A DNA stretch of 64,000 nucleotides, taken from contig NC_133296.1 of NCBI RefSeq assembly GCF_005239225.2, positions 16,637,675 to 16,701,674 of the forward strand, given 5' to 3'. A model generated the notes under the pieces. The model had not been told where the DNA came from and searched no databases. It saw only the letters and a program-made list of their open reading frames with translations. The stretch is from Populus alba (lineage: Eukaryota; Streptophyta; Magnoliopsida; Malpighiales; Salicaceae). This document shows positions 25,181-33,978 of the stretch, one piece after another (within the stretch, counting starts at the first letter, position 1; every line of letters starts with the position of its first letter). A program made the translations under genes and the position numbers.

Positions 25181-26401
25181 ATGACATCCACGGTTGTGGA
25201 ACAGTTAATTGTTCCCATTAGGCGCTCCGTTACTCGTGTATTCAACTACAGCAGAAATGTCAAGGGCCTCAAAACTCACTTAGAGGAGCTGTCAGATGCA
25301 AAAACAAGGGTGCTGCATTCTGTAGACGAGGCTAGAAATAGAAGTGAAGACATTGAAGATGATGTTGGAAAGTGGCTTGCTAGTGTGAATGTTATCACTG
25401 AAGAGGCTACCAGAGTTTTTGGAGATGAAGACAAGGCAAATAAGAGGTGCTTCATGGGGTTGTTCCCTAATGTGACGACGCGCTACAAGGTTAGTACAAA
25501 GATAGAGAGTATTGCAGAGGAGGCTGTTAAGATCAGTGTTCGAGGCAAATTTGATAGGGTGTCCTACCGTCCTTCTCGACGCGGGATAGAGGACAGATCT
25601 CACAAACATTACGAGGCTTTCGAATCAAGAGGACCTGTTTTGGATGAAATTTTGGAGGCCTTAAAAGATGATGATGTCGACCTAGTTGGAGTGTATGGGA
25701 TGCCTGGTGTCGGCAAGACCACACTTGTGAAAAAGGTTGCTGGACAAGTCAAGGCGGGCAAGATTTTTGATGTGGTGGTTCTGGCTGTTGTATCTCAGAC
25801 TCCTAACCTGAGAAAAATTCAGGGGGAAATAGCAGATGGGCCAGGTCTCAAATTGGATGCGGAGACTGACAGTGGAAGAGCAGATTTCTTGTACGAGCGG
25901 CTTAAAAGAGAGCCAAAGGTACTTGTGATTTTGGATGACATTTGGGAGAGGCTTGAACTAGATGATGTGGGGATTCCTTCTGGTAGTGATCATCGGGGAT
26001 GCAAAATATTGATGACATCGAGAGATCGAAATGTATTATCCCGTGGAATGGTTACCAAAAAAGTTTTCTGGCTTCAAGTTTTACCCGAGAATGAAGCATG
26101 GAATCTGTTTAAGAAGATGGCGGGTGATGTTGTCAAATATCCCGATCTGCAGCTTGTTGCTGTAGAAGTAGCCAAAAGATGTGCTGGTTTGCCCATTTTA
26201 ATAGTTACTGTTGCGAGGGCATTAAAAGATGGGGATCTGTCAGAGTGGAAGGATGCTCTGGAAAGGCTGAAAAGGTTTGACAAGGATGAAATGGATAGCC
26301 AAGTTTACTCAGCTCTAGAGCTGAGCTACGATTCTTTGAAAGGAGAAGAAATCAGGTCAGCATTCTTACTTTGTCAGCAGTATCGGGTAGTTGAGAGATA
26401 A
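25181..26401 (+). pseudogene. CC-NBS-LRR disease-resistance gene, copy 1, N-terminal (CC-NBS) part, cut by a retroelement
   Basis: Intracellular immune receptor of the RPS2/At4g27190-like CC-NBS-LRR class, which senses pathogen effectors and triggers defence. The coiled-coil region (about residues 1-130) is followed by the nucleotide-binding domain: P-loop GMPGVGKTT (about 173), kinase 2 LVILDDIW (about 248), RNBS-B GCKILMTSRDRNVLS, and CAGLPI in the GLPL position (about 335). Real gene sequence ends at 26371. The last codons (QQYRVVER and stop) come from the LTR that starts at 26372. The gene continues in frame at 33979. The first ATG at 25166, used in the sister copy, runs into a stop because 4 bases are missing. 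The ATG at 25181 would lose six residues. A truncated CC-NBS protein could still be made from this exon. Confidence 0.9.
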
Positions 26402-26487
26402 TTGTTTGTATCAATTCAATGTATTTTTTTCTTTATTGGTATCAACTTATATATATACATGTATAATAAATTCTTTTTAAAGAGAAG
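26372..26487 (-). mobile_element. Old Copia, 3' LTR (truncated) in the NBS exon
   Basis: Begins TGTCAGCAGTATCGGG and matches the LTR at 62491-62713 for about 110 bases, including ATAATTGTTTGTATCAATTC and an AT run, then stops matching near 26483. The element is on the minus strand, judging from the primer-binding site beside its other LTR (28840-28851). It cut the NBS reading frame exactly where the sister copy is cut. Confidence 0.8.
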
Positions 26488-26685
26488 GTTGTTAAAAATA
26501 TTTTTTTTGACACGACACAAATATTCAATTTAAACTCCATTTGTAAAATTATAAAATCGAAAGTAAAAATTTTTTAACTAAAAATCATAAAATTGAAAGT
26601 AAACTATTTTAAATAATACAAATATCCAAACATATTAAAATATATAATTCAAATAAAAATAAAATACTCATAATTAATGACAGAC

Positions 26686-26784
26686 CTTTACAGTCCAATT
26701 CTTGTCAAGTAAGAGATTTGAAGACTTCAGATCACGATGAATGATAGGCGGTTTGCAATGATGAAGATAGTTCATACCTCGAGC
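26686..26784 (-). pseudogene. Captured exon of a Raf-like (MAPKKK group B/C) protein kinase
   Basis: The minus strand reads an acceptor (CTACAG), 99 bases in one frame, then a donor (GTCTGTC). The 33 residues include ARGMNYLHH, the catalytic loop [12 protein letters not shown] and KNWTVK. HRD with the catalytic Asp and the metal-binding Asn are intact. The wording [11 protein letters not shown] is typical of plant CTR1/EDR1-related Raf-like kinases. The exon is isolated, without the rest of the kinase, so it cannot make an active enzyme. Retained introns mean it was copied from DNA, not from mRNA. Confidence 0.85.
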
Positions 26785-27139
26785 CTGTAGAAGATTCAAA
26801 CAATAAAATAAAGGATGAGTAAGTCTTTATTAGTAAATATCAATCAGAACACCTCATAAACCCCAACAATGAGACAATAAAACTTTAGCAAATTAAACAT
26901 TGACAAAAGACAGTAGGAAAATCATGTCAAGGTTAGACACCTACATCAAATTGACAGTATCAGAAGAAACAACAACATTTCATTTCACTAAAACTAGTAT
27001 CAAATTCTAAACAGAACACCCGTTCAAATCAGCTAGTAAAACTCCTATTGAACCAAAGCAGTGCATGAATTATTAGAAAAAAAGCTGCCAACCAAGTTGA
27101 AATAATCAACAAACAAACACCTCAAGGTTAAAAACTTAC

Positions 27140-27345
27140 TTCTGGTTTGAGGAGTGCCTGTAATAACCCATGTGTTGGCAACAACAGAGGCTTGGACTTT
27201 AGGGTTAACAAACTGAATAACCAAATCATCCTTAAAGATGTTCACTTCTTCAATAGCTGGAATTGTATTAACCCCAATTCTCTTCAAGGTGCTTTGCAAC
27301 TTCTTGTCATCAGTTGTTGATGACTTGTGCACTGCCTTCTTCTTT
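27140..27345 (-). pseudogene. Captured exon of BTF3 / nascent-polypeptide-associated complex beta subunit
   Basis: The minus strand reads an acceptor (TGTAG at 27346-27350), 206 bases, then donor GTAAGT (27134-27139). The 68 complete codons include [48 protein letters not shown] and [11 protein letters not shown], the NAC domain of BTF3. NAC-beta binds ribosomes and nascent chains. The N-terminal exon and the C-terminal part are absent, so this is a fragment. It has no internal stop, suggesting a recent capture or some constraint. Confidence 0.9.
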
Positions 27346-28384
27346 CTACACGAAAGAGCCAAAAAAAAATCATCAACCAAAAACACCCAGATTCTAAAAA
27401 CTCCAAAAAGATAACACCTTCACGCACCAATTCTAACACAAACAAGCAAAAAAAGAGAAACCTGTGATTTTTTTTGACAAATGAAAGAGCCCCGGTGTCA
27501 ATCACAAATTCACAATGAGAAAGCTACGGCCTACGGGTATGCTGCAAAGTGCAAACTTTGTAGCAATCACAATTCACACTATCATTTCACAGAATGACAC
27601 AAACATAATGCACTTAGTTCTAGCATTTTATGGCCCAGACAGAGCTCCTCAGGTGTTGCAAGCTCCTCAGGTGTTGCAGGTAAAAATTTAATTTGTAACA
27701 TAAACAAGAGAAGAGATGTATGTTGACTCTGTTCTAGCATTTTATAAACTAGAGGAAGAACTAAATCATGAAGGTCACGTTGATTTGCATGCAGTTCAAG
27801 CTTCACAAAATGGCAATGAATCCAATGATCATAGCGCGACACGAGATGGGTATCAGGAATGGGGAGAATCATATAAATCAAAAGCATGGTTATTCATCAA
27901 GCCCAGCGATCAAGTCACACCAAAGCAAGCAACATCAAACAGAAAAAAATTCACACTTCACAGTTCACAGATTGCAGAACTTCACACTTCACACTTCACA
28001 GTTCACAGATTGCAGAACTTCACACTTCACAGCATGCCCATTGCCTAGATCAAACCGAAAAAATTCACCGGACAGAAGCAAACCACTTAATTAAGCAAGA
28101 TCACAGCATACCCAAATCATTTTTTGTCTCTAATCACCACCATTAGACAGAAAAAAAACAAAGTTTGGGATTGAGAATCATTGCTTACCTTCGTCTGGGA
28201 CTCTGGACTCTAGAGGTAGGGAGAGTGTGAGACAAGGAGTCAGGGACGATGATGAAGTCACAGACTCACAGGTGAGGAGTCTGGGGACCGTGTGGTGACC
28301 TTGAGACAGTGACGAACCGACGAACTCGCAGGACTCAGGAGGGTGATCGTACGATTTTACGAGTTAAAACGTGTTTTTAACAAC

Positions 28385-28851
28385 AATGGTCATATACCTA
28401 GACATTATCTCCTCCATCGAAGTAGGTTGTGGCAATGACATCCTAAACACCTTTAGCTGTAGGAAACCTGATAAAATTCCCAATTAAATCTGGGGTTAAG
28501 GGATTGATAATCCAACCTTTAACAATTGCATTTTCTGTTCTCCATTTACTATATGTTGGGTCGGTAAGTATTGGTTGTCTGATTTTGCCGGTGATTAATC
28601 CAAGTTTATCTCTGCCAAAGATGAACATCTCCATGATCTGTGACCATAGTTCATAAATCTAGCCATCAAGTTTGATTCCAAGGACAACAATTGGCAAGTT
28701 AGGGTTTTGGGTAAAGTTGGTTTGAGTGTCGATTCTGGAATTTATAGTTGTAATCTGATCATGGTTTGGTGGGTTCGGTTTTGCCATTGTTTTAGGTTGT
28801 TTGTGATTTGAAAAAGGTTTAGATTCGGATCGTCTGCTCTGATACCATGTC
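28385..28851 (-). pseudogene. Old Copia gag remnant with primer-binding site
   Basis: The minus strand shows a Copia gag start (MAKPNPPNHDQITTIN, then ENAIVKGWIINPL and LIGNFIRFPTAK), broken by stops near 28655 and 28440. Plus positions 28840-28851 (GCTCTGATACCA) are the complement of TGGTATCAGAGC, the tRNA-Met primer site, directly next to the 5' LTR. Protease, integrase and polymerase are gone. In the sister copy the polymerase of this family survives at 62.7-64 kb. Confidence 0.75.
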
Positions 28852-28948
28852 AATAATATCTAGATAGTTCAGAGATAATTGTTTATATCAATTCATTGTG
28901 TTTTTTTTTTTTTTTTATTATTATTGCATAGAACTTATATGTATACAT
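28852..28948 (-). mobile_element. Old Copia 5' LTR, left piece (rest at 33847-33978)
   Basis: Starts TGTCAATAATATC at the primer site and matches 62491-62560. It is interrupted after TATACAT by the young Copia and continues at 33847 (GTACAATAAATCC) to TTGTCAACA at 33978. Joining the two pieces reproduces the uninterrupted LTR of the second copy. Confidence 0.8.
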
Positions 28949-29265
28949 TGACAAGATAATACAAGAGAAATTCTGGAAATGTTTTCTTGCCATTCACTAA
29001 GAGAGTTACAATATATATATACATCAAGAAGTATCAAATCCCTTCATTCTAGGAAAACATAATCATATCCTTTAATACTAGGCCTAGACAATAATTGAGA
29101 ACTTTAGAGAGAATCAAGGGATATACAACTATAATAGAAATTAAACAAAGAAAGAAGAATATAGTGACAGCTATGAAAGAAATAGAATATACTGACAGCT
29201 ATAAAGGAAAGACTGACAGTTATTAAAGAGATGAAATAAAAGAGAATATATTGACAATGCTAACA
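28949..29265 (-). repeat. Young Copia 3' LTR
   Basis: TG...CA ends, 317 bp, about 98.7% identical to the other LTR by eye. The polypurine tract lies on the internal side at 29266-29280. Confidence 0.95.
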
Positions 29266-29320
29266 TCCCCCCTCAAATTGATGCTGGAGGATTAATAAGC
29301 ATCAATTTGCCAACCAAAAA

Positions 29321-31015
29321 CTAATGTCGTGGTCGAGTCATGGATTTGGTGAACACGTCAGCAATCTGGAGATCAGTGGAGATATGTGGAAGAGAAATAA
29401 CATGAGCATCGACGGCTTCGCGGATAGAGTGACAATCCACTTCAATATGTTTGGTGCGCTCATGGAAGACAGGATTCGTAGCAATCTGAATAGCACTCGT
29501 GTTGTCTGCATGGAGGAGAGTAGGAGTAGTCTGCGGAAATCCCATCTCGGCAAGCAGGCCACGAAGCCAAACAATCTCTGAGCAGGCAGCGGACATGGCG
29601 CGATATTCAGATTCGGTCGAGGATTTGGAGACTCGAACTTGTTTCTTATTTTTCCAAGAAATCAAGGAATCACCAAGAAACATACACCAACCTGTAACAG
29701 AGCGTCTGGTATCAGGACAACCAGCCCAATCTGCATCACTGTATGCAACAAGACTAAGAGGAGATCCAACTGGGTAGAATAGACCACGGTTAGAAGAACC
29801 AAGTAGATATCGAATGATGCGACGGACTGCTGCTAAGTGTAGATGACGAGGAGATTGCATAAATTGACTGACTTGCTGAACGGCAAAGGAGATATCAGGT
29901 CGAGTAATAGTAAGATAATTCAAGCTGCCAACAAGTTGTCGATACAAAGATGGATTAGGAAGAAGATCCCCAACATCACTTTGAAACTTAACATTCACCT
30001 CTAAAGGAGTATCTACGGGAGAAGAAGCTTGAAGACCGGCCAAAGCAATCAAATCATGAGTGTATTTATGTTGGTGCACATAAATACCAGAAGAGGAAGA
30101 ATGAACCTCCAAACCCAAGAAGTAAGTGAGAGAACCAAGGTCCTTCATATGAAAGGAATCCCGAAGGTGTTGCTGAAGTCTGCTAATCAATGTCGAATCA
30201 GTGCCTGTAATGACAATGTCATCGACATAAACAAGTAGAAAAACATACCCAGTAGATGTTGTGCAAAGAAATAATGAAGAATCATATTTGCTTTGCACAA
30301 AAGAGAAGCGAAGCAAGGTAGTGCGAAACTTGTCAAACCATGCCCCGGGAGCTTGTTTCAAACCATACAAGGATCGCTTCAATTTACAAACAACTGATTT
30401 AGAAGATGAAACCAAACCCGGTGGAGGTGCCATATAAATATCCTCTTTGAGATCACCATGAAGAAACGCATTTTTGACGTCCATTTGATGAAGTGGCCAA
30501 CCCTGTGAAGCAGCAATGGCAATAATAGTGCGCACAGTAGTCATTTTGGCTACAGGGGCAAAAGTCTCTTCATAATCCACCCCATATTCTTGTCGATTCC
30601 CCAGAGCAACCAACCGAGCTTTATAGCGGTCTAGAGTGCCATCAGAGCGAAGTTTTATGGAATATACCCATTTACACCCAATGGGTTTAACAGATAGAGG
30701 ACATGAAACAAGATCCCATGTATGATTATCCTGAAGCGCACAAAGTTCTTCCTGCATGGCGGTTTGCCAACACTCATGCTGGACAACCTGTGAGTAACAT
30801 GATGGAACAATAATATTGGATAGAGTAGCAGAGAAACCAAACCTATCAGGAGGATAAGAAACCCTCGGAGAACGACGAAGTGCAGGCTGCAGAGGGGAAG
30901 GTACCGAAGCAGTCTCAGTAGCAGGATCAGATGGTGGGTTAGTCTCCGGAAGAGCCAAAATTAGGCGCCGTCTTTCATACACAATCCCAGGTTTAAACCG
31001 CTCAAATGACGACAC
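29321..31015 (-). CDS. Young Copia reverse transcriptase-RNase H frame
   Basis: Continues the polyprotein after the frameshift, with no internal stop. Reverse transcriptase: WVYSIKLRSDGTLDRYKARL, FAPVAKMTTVR, QMDVKNAFLHGDL and the catalytic YVDDIVITG. RNase H: YSDADWAGCPDTRRSVTG, SESEYRAMS and HADNTSAI. It ends with the usual Copia C-terminus FTKSMTRPRH just before the polypurine tract. The annotated first Met is only the start of the open frame, since this part is normally translated as the C-terminal part of one polyprotein. Confidence 0.93.
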   Translation of the reverse strand: MSSFERFKPGIVYERRRLILALPETNPPSDPATETASVPSPLQPALRRSPRVSYPPDRFGFSATLSNIIVPSCYSQVVQHECWQTAMQEELCALQDNHTWDLVSCPLSVKPIGCKWVYSIKLRSDGTLDRYKARLVALGNRQEYGVDYEETFAPVAKMTTVRTIIAIAASQGWPLHQMDVKNAFLHGDLKEDIYMAPPPGLVSSSKSVVCKLKRSLYGLKQAPGAWFDKFRTTLLRFSFVQSKYDSSLFLCTTSTGYVFLLVYVDDIVITGTDSTLISRLQQHLRDSFHMKDLGSLTYFLGLEVHSSSSGIYVHQHKYTHDLIALAGLQASSPVDTPLEVNVKFQSDVGDLLPNPSLYRQLVGSLNYLTITRPDISFAVQQVSQFMQSPRHLHLAAVRRIIRYLLGSSNRGLFYPVGSPLSLVAYSDADWAGCPDTRRSVTGWCMFLGDSLISWKNKKQVRVSKSSTESEYRAMSAACSEIVWLRGLLAEMGFPQTTPTLLHADNTSAIQIATNPVFHERTKHIEVDCHSIREAVDAHVISLPHISTDLQIADVFTKSMTRPRH

Positions 31016-33279
31016 GTCCTCAAATGAGGAAGAATAAGAGCATGCAATGAAGATGCAGTAGGAGTAGCAGTAGGGAAAAAATATTGATTTTCAAAGAAGA
31101 CCACATTTCGAGAGACACGAAATTTGCTACAACTTAGATCATAACAAACAAAACCTTTGTGAGAAATACTATAACCTAGAAAAGCACATTTATCAGACTG
31201 AGCAGAAAGTTTGTGGCGTTCATTAGAAGGCAAATGAACAAAACAGACACAACCAAAAGTATGCAAATCAGAGTAGCTAGGAGCCTCATGATATAGACGA
31301 TAATAAGGGGAGTCGAATTTTAACACCTGGGAGGGCAAATGGTTGATTAAATAAACAACAGTAGACAATGCTTCAACCCAGAATTTAGAGGGAACAGACG
31401 AGTCAAGCAATAAGGTTCTAGTGACATCCAACAAATGTCGATTCTTACGTTCAACAACCCCATTTTGTTGAGGTGTATATGGACAAGAACGATGTGAAAT
31501 AATGCCCTTTTGTAGTAACAAATCATGAAAGTCACGTGACATATATTCCCCACCCGAATCAGATCTTAATACCTTAATACCAGTAGAAAATTGGGTTTCA
31601 ACATAGGCAAGAAATGTCTTAAAGACAGAAAGAACCTCAGATTTGGAACGTAGGAAGTATACCCAAGTAAACCTACTATGATCATCAATAAAAGTTACAA
31701 AGTACTTGGAATGAGCATGAGAAAGTATCGGTGAAGGTCCCCAAACATCACTATGAATAATATCAAAACATTTTGTGGCACGACTACCATGAGAAGGAAA
31801 AGGAAGAGTTTTACTCTTACCTAACTTACATGTTGAACAATCAATCAAAGCATCGAAAGAAGAAAATTTATCTTGATTTCCCAACAAACCAGAATTCAAC
31901 AATCGCGATAAAACAACAGAATTTGGATGGCCTAAACGTTTATGCCAGACTTCACCTTTATTTAGAACATTCGAGCATGCAAAAGAAAGACAACTAGGAA
32001 TGGAAAAATTCAGCGGAAATAAGCGTCCAACTTTAGGCCCCTTCGCGATTACTTTCCCCGACACCTGATCCTGCACAAGACAACCATTACGAGAAAAATG
32101 CACATCACAGTTATCATCCACCAGTTGACCAATTGAAATAAGGCTAGTAGACAGTTCTGGTGATACAAAAATATTCGTGAAGGTGGGATCAATATCTCCA
32201 ATTTTAGTGATGGGTATATGACCACCATTAGCAACCTGAATTTGTGATGAACCATGATACTCTCGCACATTCTTAAGCATACTTGATGAGTTGGTCATAT
32301 GATTTGAAGCAGCGGAATCAGCAAGCCAAAGTTGTGAATTGGAAGTATTACCTTGTAGTCCTAGGGCCGAGAGGGCTGTAATGATCATTTGCTGCACCAT
32401 TTCTGGAGTAAGAGAACTGGCAGCGACTGTCACAAATGAGTTTTCAGATACCACCGCTGGAAAGGCTTGTATTTTCCGGTTTTGAGGACGAGTGGGACAC
32501 TCCTTGATAATGTGCCCTTGCTGTTTGCAATAATTACAGAACTTCTTTCTACAATTGTTAGCTATGTGGCCATATTCCTTGCAACTATAACACTGAACAT
32601 TGCCCATATTCCGGCCTCTACCTCTTCCTTGGGCAGCAAAGGCAACTGCAGCTGGGTTGTCCTGCTTTAGAGTACTTTGTGTAAGGATTCGCTGTTCTTC
32701 CCGTAGTAATTCCCTAAAACAAACATCCAAGGAAGGCAAGGGAGATCGGCTCATCAAATTTGAGCGAGTAATCTCAAATTCAGATCTCAATTTCATGAGA
32801 AATTGATCACGCTTGCTTTGCTCATGCACCTTCTGAATAACCGAGAGGGATTCTACTGGAATCTGGGCATAAATGATATCAGTATATTCTGCCCATAGAT
32901 TCTGAAAACCAGAATAATACTCCTGAATAGAAAGATTGCTTTGAGAATAATTAGAGATGTCGTTTTCTAATTGAAAACGTCTAGCATTGTTATCTTGATA
33001 GTAAACCGTTTTCAGATATTCCCATATGGTTCTTGTTGTTTTGTATGGCCTCAGATTAAGAATAATGAGGGGGTCGACTGACCCTAGTATCCAGGACATT
33101 ACCCGAGCGTCCTTGACCTTCCATAAAGACAGTTCTTTAGCATCAGTAAGGGCTGGATCACTCCCATCCACATGATCCCACAATTCTTTTCCTGTGACAA
33201 AGACTTGAAACTGAAATTCCCAAGCTGAATAATTCTTCCCAGTAAATCGGACACCAAACAGATCAGAATTGTTTGACAT
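30961..33279 (-). CDS. Young Copia gag-protease-integrase frame
   Basis: The minus-strand frame opens at 33297. The gag start is most likely MSNNSDLFGVRF at 33279. Order: gag UBN2-type region; two CCHC zinc knuckles, CYSCKEYGHIANNC and CNYCKQQGHIIKEC; aspartic protease WLADSAASNHM (DSA in place of the common DTG/DSG); GAG-pre-integrase HKRLGHPN; integrase core TFIDDHSR, RSDSGGEY and PQQNGVVERKNR (DDE residues present). The frame is lost near 31040-31050 by a single indel, after which the reverse transcriptase continues in another frame. The protein would make particles and integrate copies in the nucleus if the frame were continuous. Confidence 0.93.
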   Translation of the reverse strand: MSNNSDLFGVRFTGKNYSAWEFQFQVFVTGKELWDHVDGSDPALTDAKELSLWKVKDARVMSWILGSVDPLIILNLRPYKTTRTIWEYLKTVYYQDNNARRFQLENDISNYSQSNLSIQEYYSGFQNLWAEYTDIIYAQIPVESLSVIQKVHEQSKRDQFLMKLRSEFEITRSNLMSRSPLPSLDVCFRELLREEQRILTQSTLKQDNPAAVAFAAQGRGRGRNMGNVQCYSCKEYGHIANNCRKKFCNYCKQQGHIIKECPTRPQNRKIQAFPAVVSENSFVTVAASSLTPEMVQQMIITALSALGLQGNTSNSQLWLADSAASNHMTNSSSMLKNVREYHGSSQIQVANGGHIPITKIGDIDPTFTNIFVSPELSTSLISIGQLVDDNCDVHFSRNGCLVQDQVSGKVIAKGPKVGRLFPLNFSIPSCLSFACSNVLNKGEVWHKRLGHPNSVVLSRLLNSGLLGNQDKFSSFDALIDCSTCKLGKSKTLPFPSHGSRATKCFDIIHSDVWGPSPILSHAHSKYFVTFIDDHSRFTWVYFLRSKSEVLSVFKTFLAYVETQFSTGIKVLRSDSGGEYMSRDFHDLLLQKGIISHRSCPYTPQQNGVVERKNRHLLDVTRTLLLDSSVPSKFWVEALSTVVYLINHLPSQVLKFDSPYYRLYHEAPSYSDLHTFGCVCFVHLPSNERHKLSAQSDKCAFLGYSISHKGFVCYDLSCSKFRVSRNVVFFENQYFFPTATPTASSLHALILPHLRTCRHLSGLNLGLCMKDGA

Positions 33280-33524
33280 CTTTGTAGTGATACACAAAAA
33301 AAAAAATCACAGAACTAGGAGAATACAGACCTCAGCTGACAACCAAGAACCAAACCAAAAGAACCAAGAAACTGAGAGTCCTCTGTATCTAGGACTGATT
33401 GCAAAGAGCCATGAGACCGAGAGTCCTATGTATCTAGGACTGATCCAGAATAATCCAGAAACCGAAAACAACAAGAAAGAACCTGATTTTGGGATACAAA
33501 TTCAAAGGTATAGCTCTGATACCA

Positions 33525-33841
33525 TGACAAGATAATACAAGAGAAATTCTGGAAATGTTTTCTTGCCATTCACTAAGAGAGTTACAATATATATATACAT
33601 CAAGAAGTATCAAATCCCTTCATTCTAGGAAAACATAATCATATCCTTTAATACTAGGCCTAGACAATAATTGAGAACTTTAGAGAGAATCAAGGGATAT
33701 ACAGCTATAATAGAAATTAAACAAAGAAAGAAGAATATAGTGACAACTATGAAAGAAATAGAATATACTGACAGCTATAAAGGAAAGATTGACAGCTATT
33801 AAAGAGATGAAATAAAAGAGAATATATTGACAATGCTAACA
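33525..33841 (-). repeat. Young Copia 5' LTR
   Basis: TG...CA ends, 317 bp, followed on the minus strand by the tRNA-Met primer site at 33513-33524. The element's promoter should lie here. Confidence 0.95.
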
Positions 33842-33846
33842 TACAT

Positions 33847-33978
33847 GTACAATAAATCCTTTTTAAGGATGGAAAACTAAAAATAGAAATGTATCAAAAT
33901 CTTTCCTAAACTTGTTCCTAATCTCTAGTTTTCCTGATTTGTAATATTTTCTAAACCAAGAATTACTTCTTGTCAACA
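33847..33978 (-). mobile_element. Old Copia 5' LTR, right piece
   Basis: Matches 62582-62713 of the second copy (AATAAATCCTTTTTAA, then ATCAAAATCTTT, CTTGTCAACA). It ends at 33978, and the NBS-LRR reading frame resumes at the next base. Confidence 0.8.

Larger units (their letters stand above)
26488..28384 (-). mobile_element. Gene-fragment-bearing segment inside the old Copia (candidate Pack-type element)
   Basis: Bounded by an 11-bp inverted repeat, GTTGTTAAAAA at 26488-26498 and TTTTTAACAAC at 28374-28384. It separates the truncated 3' LTR from the gag remnant of the old Copia. It contains two host exons in the same (minus) orientation: a Raf-like kinase exon (26686-26784) and a BTF3 exon (27140-27345), both with their splice signals. 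A possible third exon end (donor GTAAGC, minus, at 28188) closes a leader-like stretch of about 28189-28350. Short tandem repeats occur at 27640-27680 and 27950-28035. No transposase and no matching target duplication were found, so the mobile class is not settled. Confidence 0.55.
28949..33841 (-). mobile_element. Young, nearly complete Ty1/copia retrotransposon, nested in the old LTR
   Basis: Two 317-bp LTRs (28949-29265 and 33525-33841), each TGACAAG...GCTAACA, differ by about four substitutions. The 5-bp target duplication TACAT is at 28944-28948 and 33842-33846. On the minus strand the primer site TGGTATCAGAGC (33513-33524) follows the 5' LTR, and a purine tract (TTTGAGGGGGGA) precedes the 3' LTR. 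The total is 4893 bp. It has gag, protease, integrase, reverse transcriptase and RNase H with one frameshift. Two near-identical 26-base blocks (GAGAGTCCTxTGTATCTAGG) lie in the leader at 33380-33445. Confidence 0.97.
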
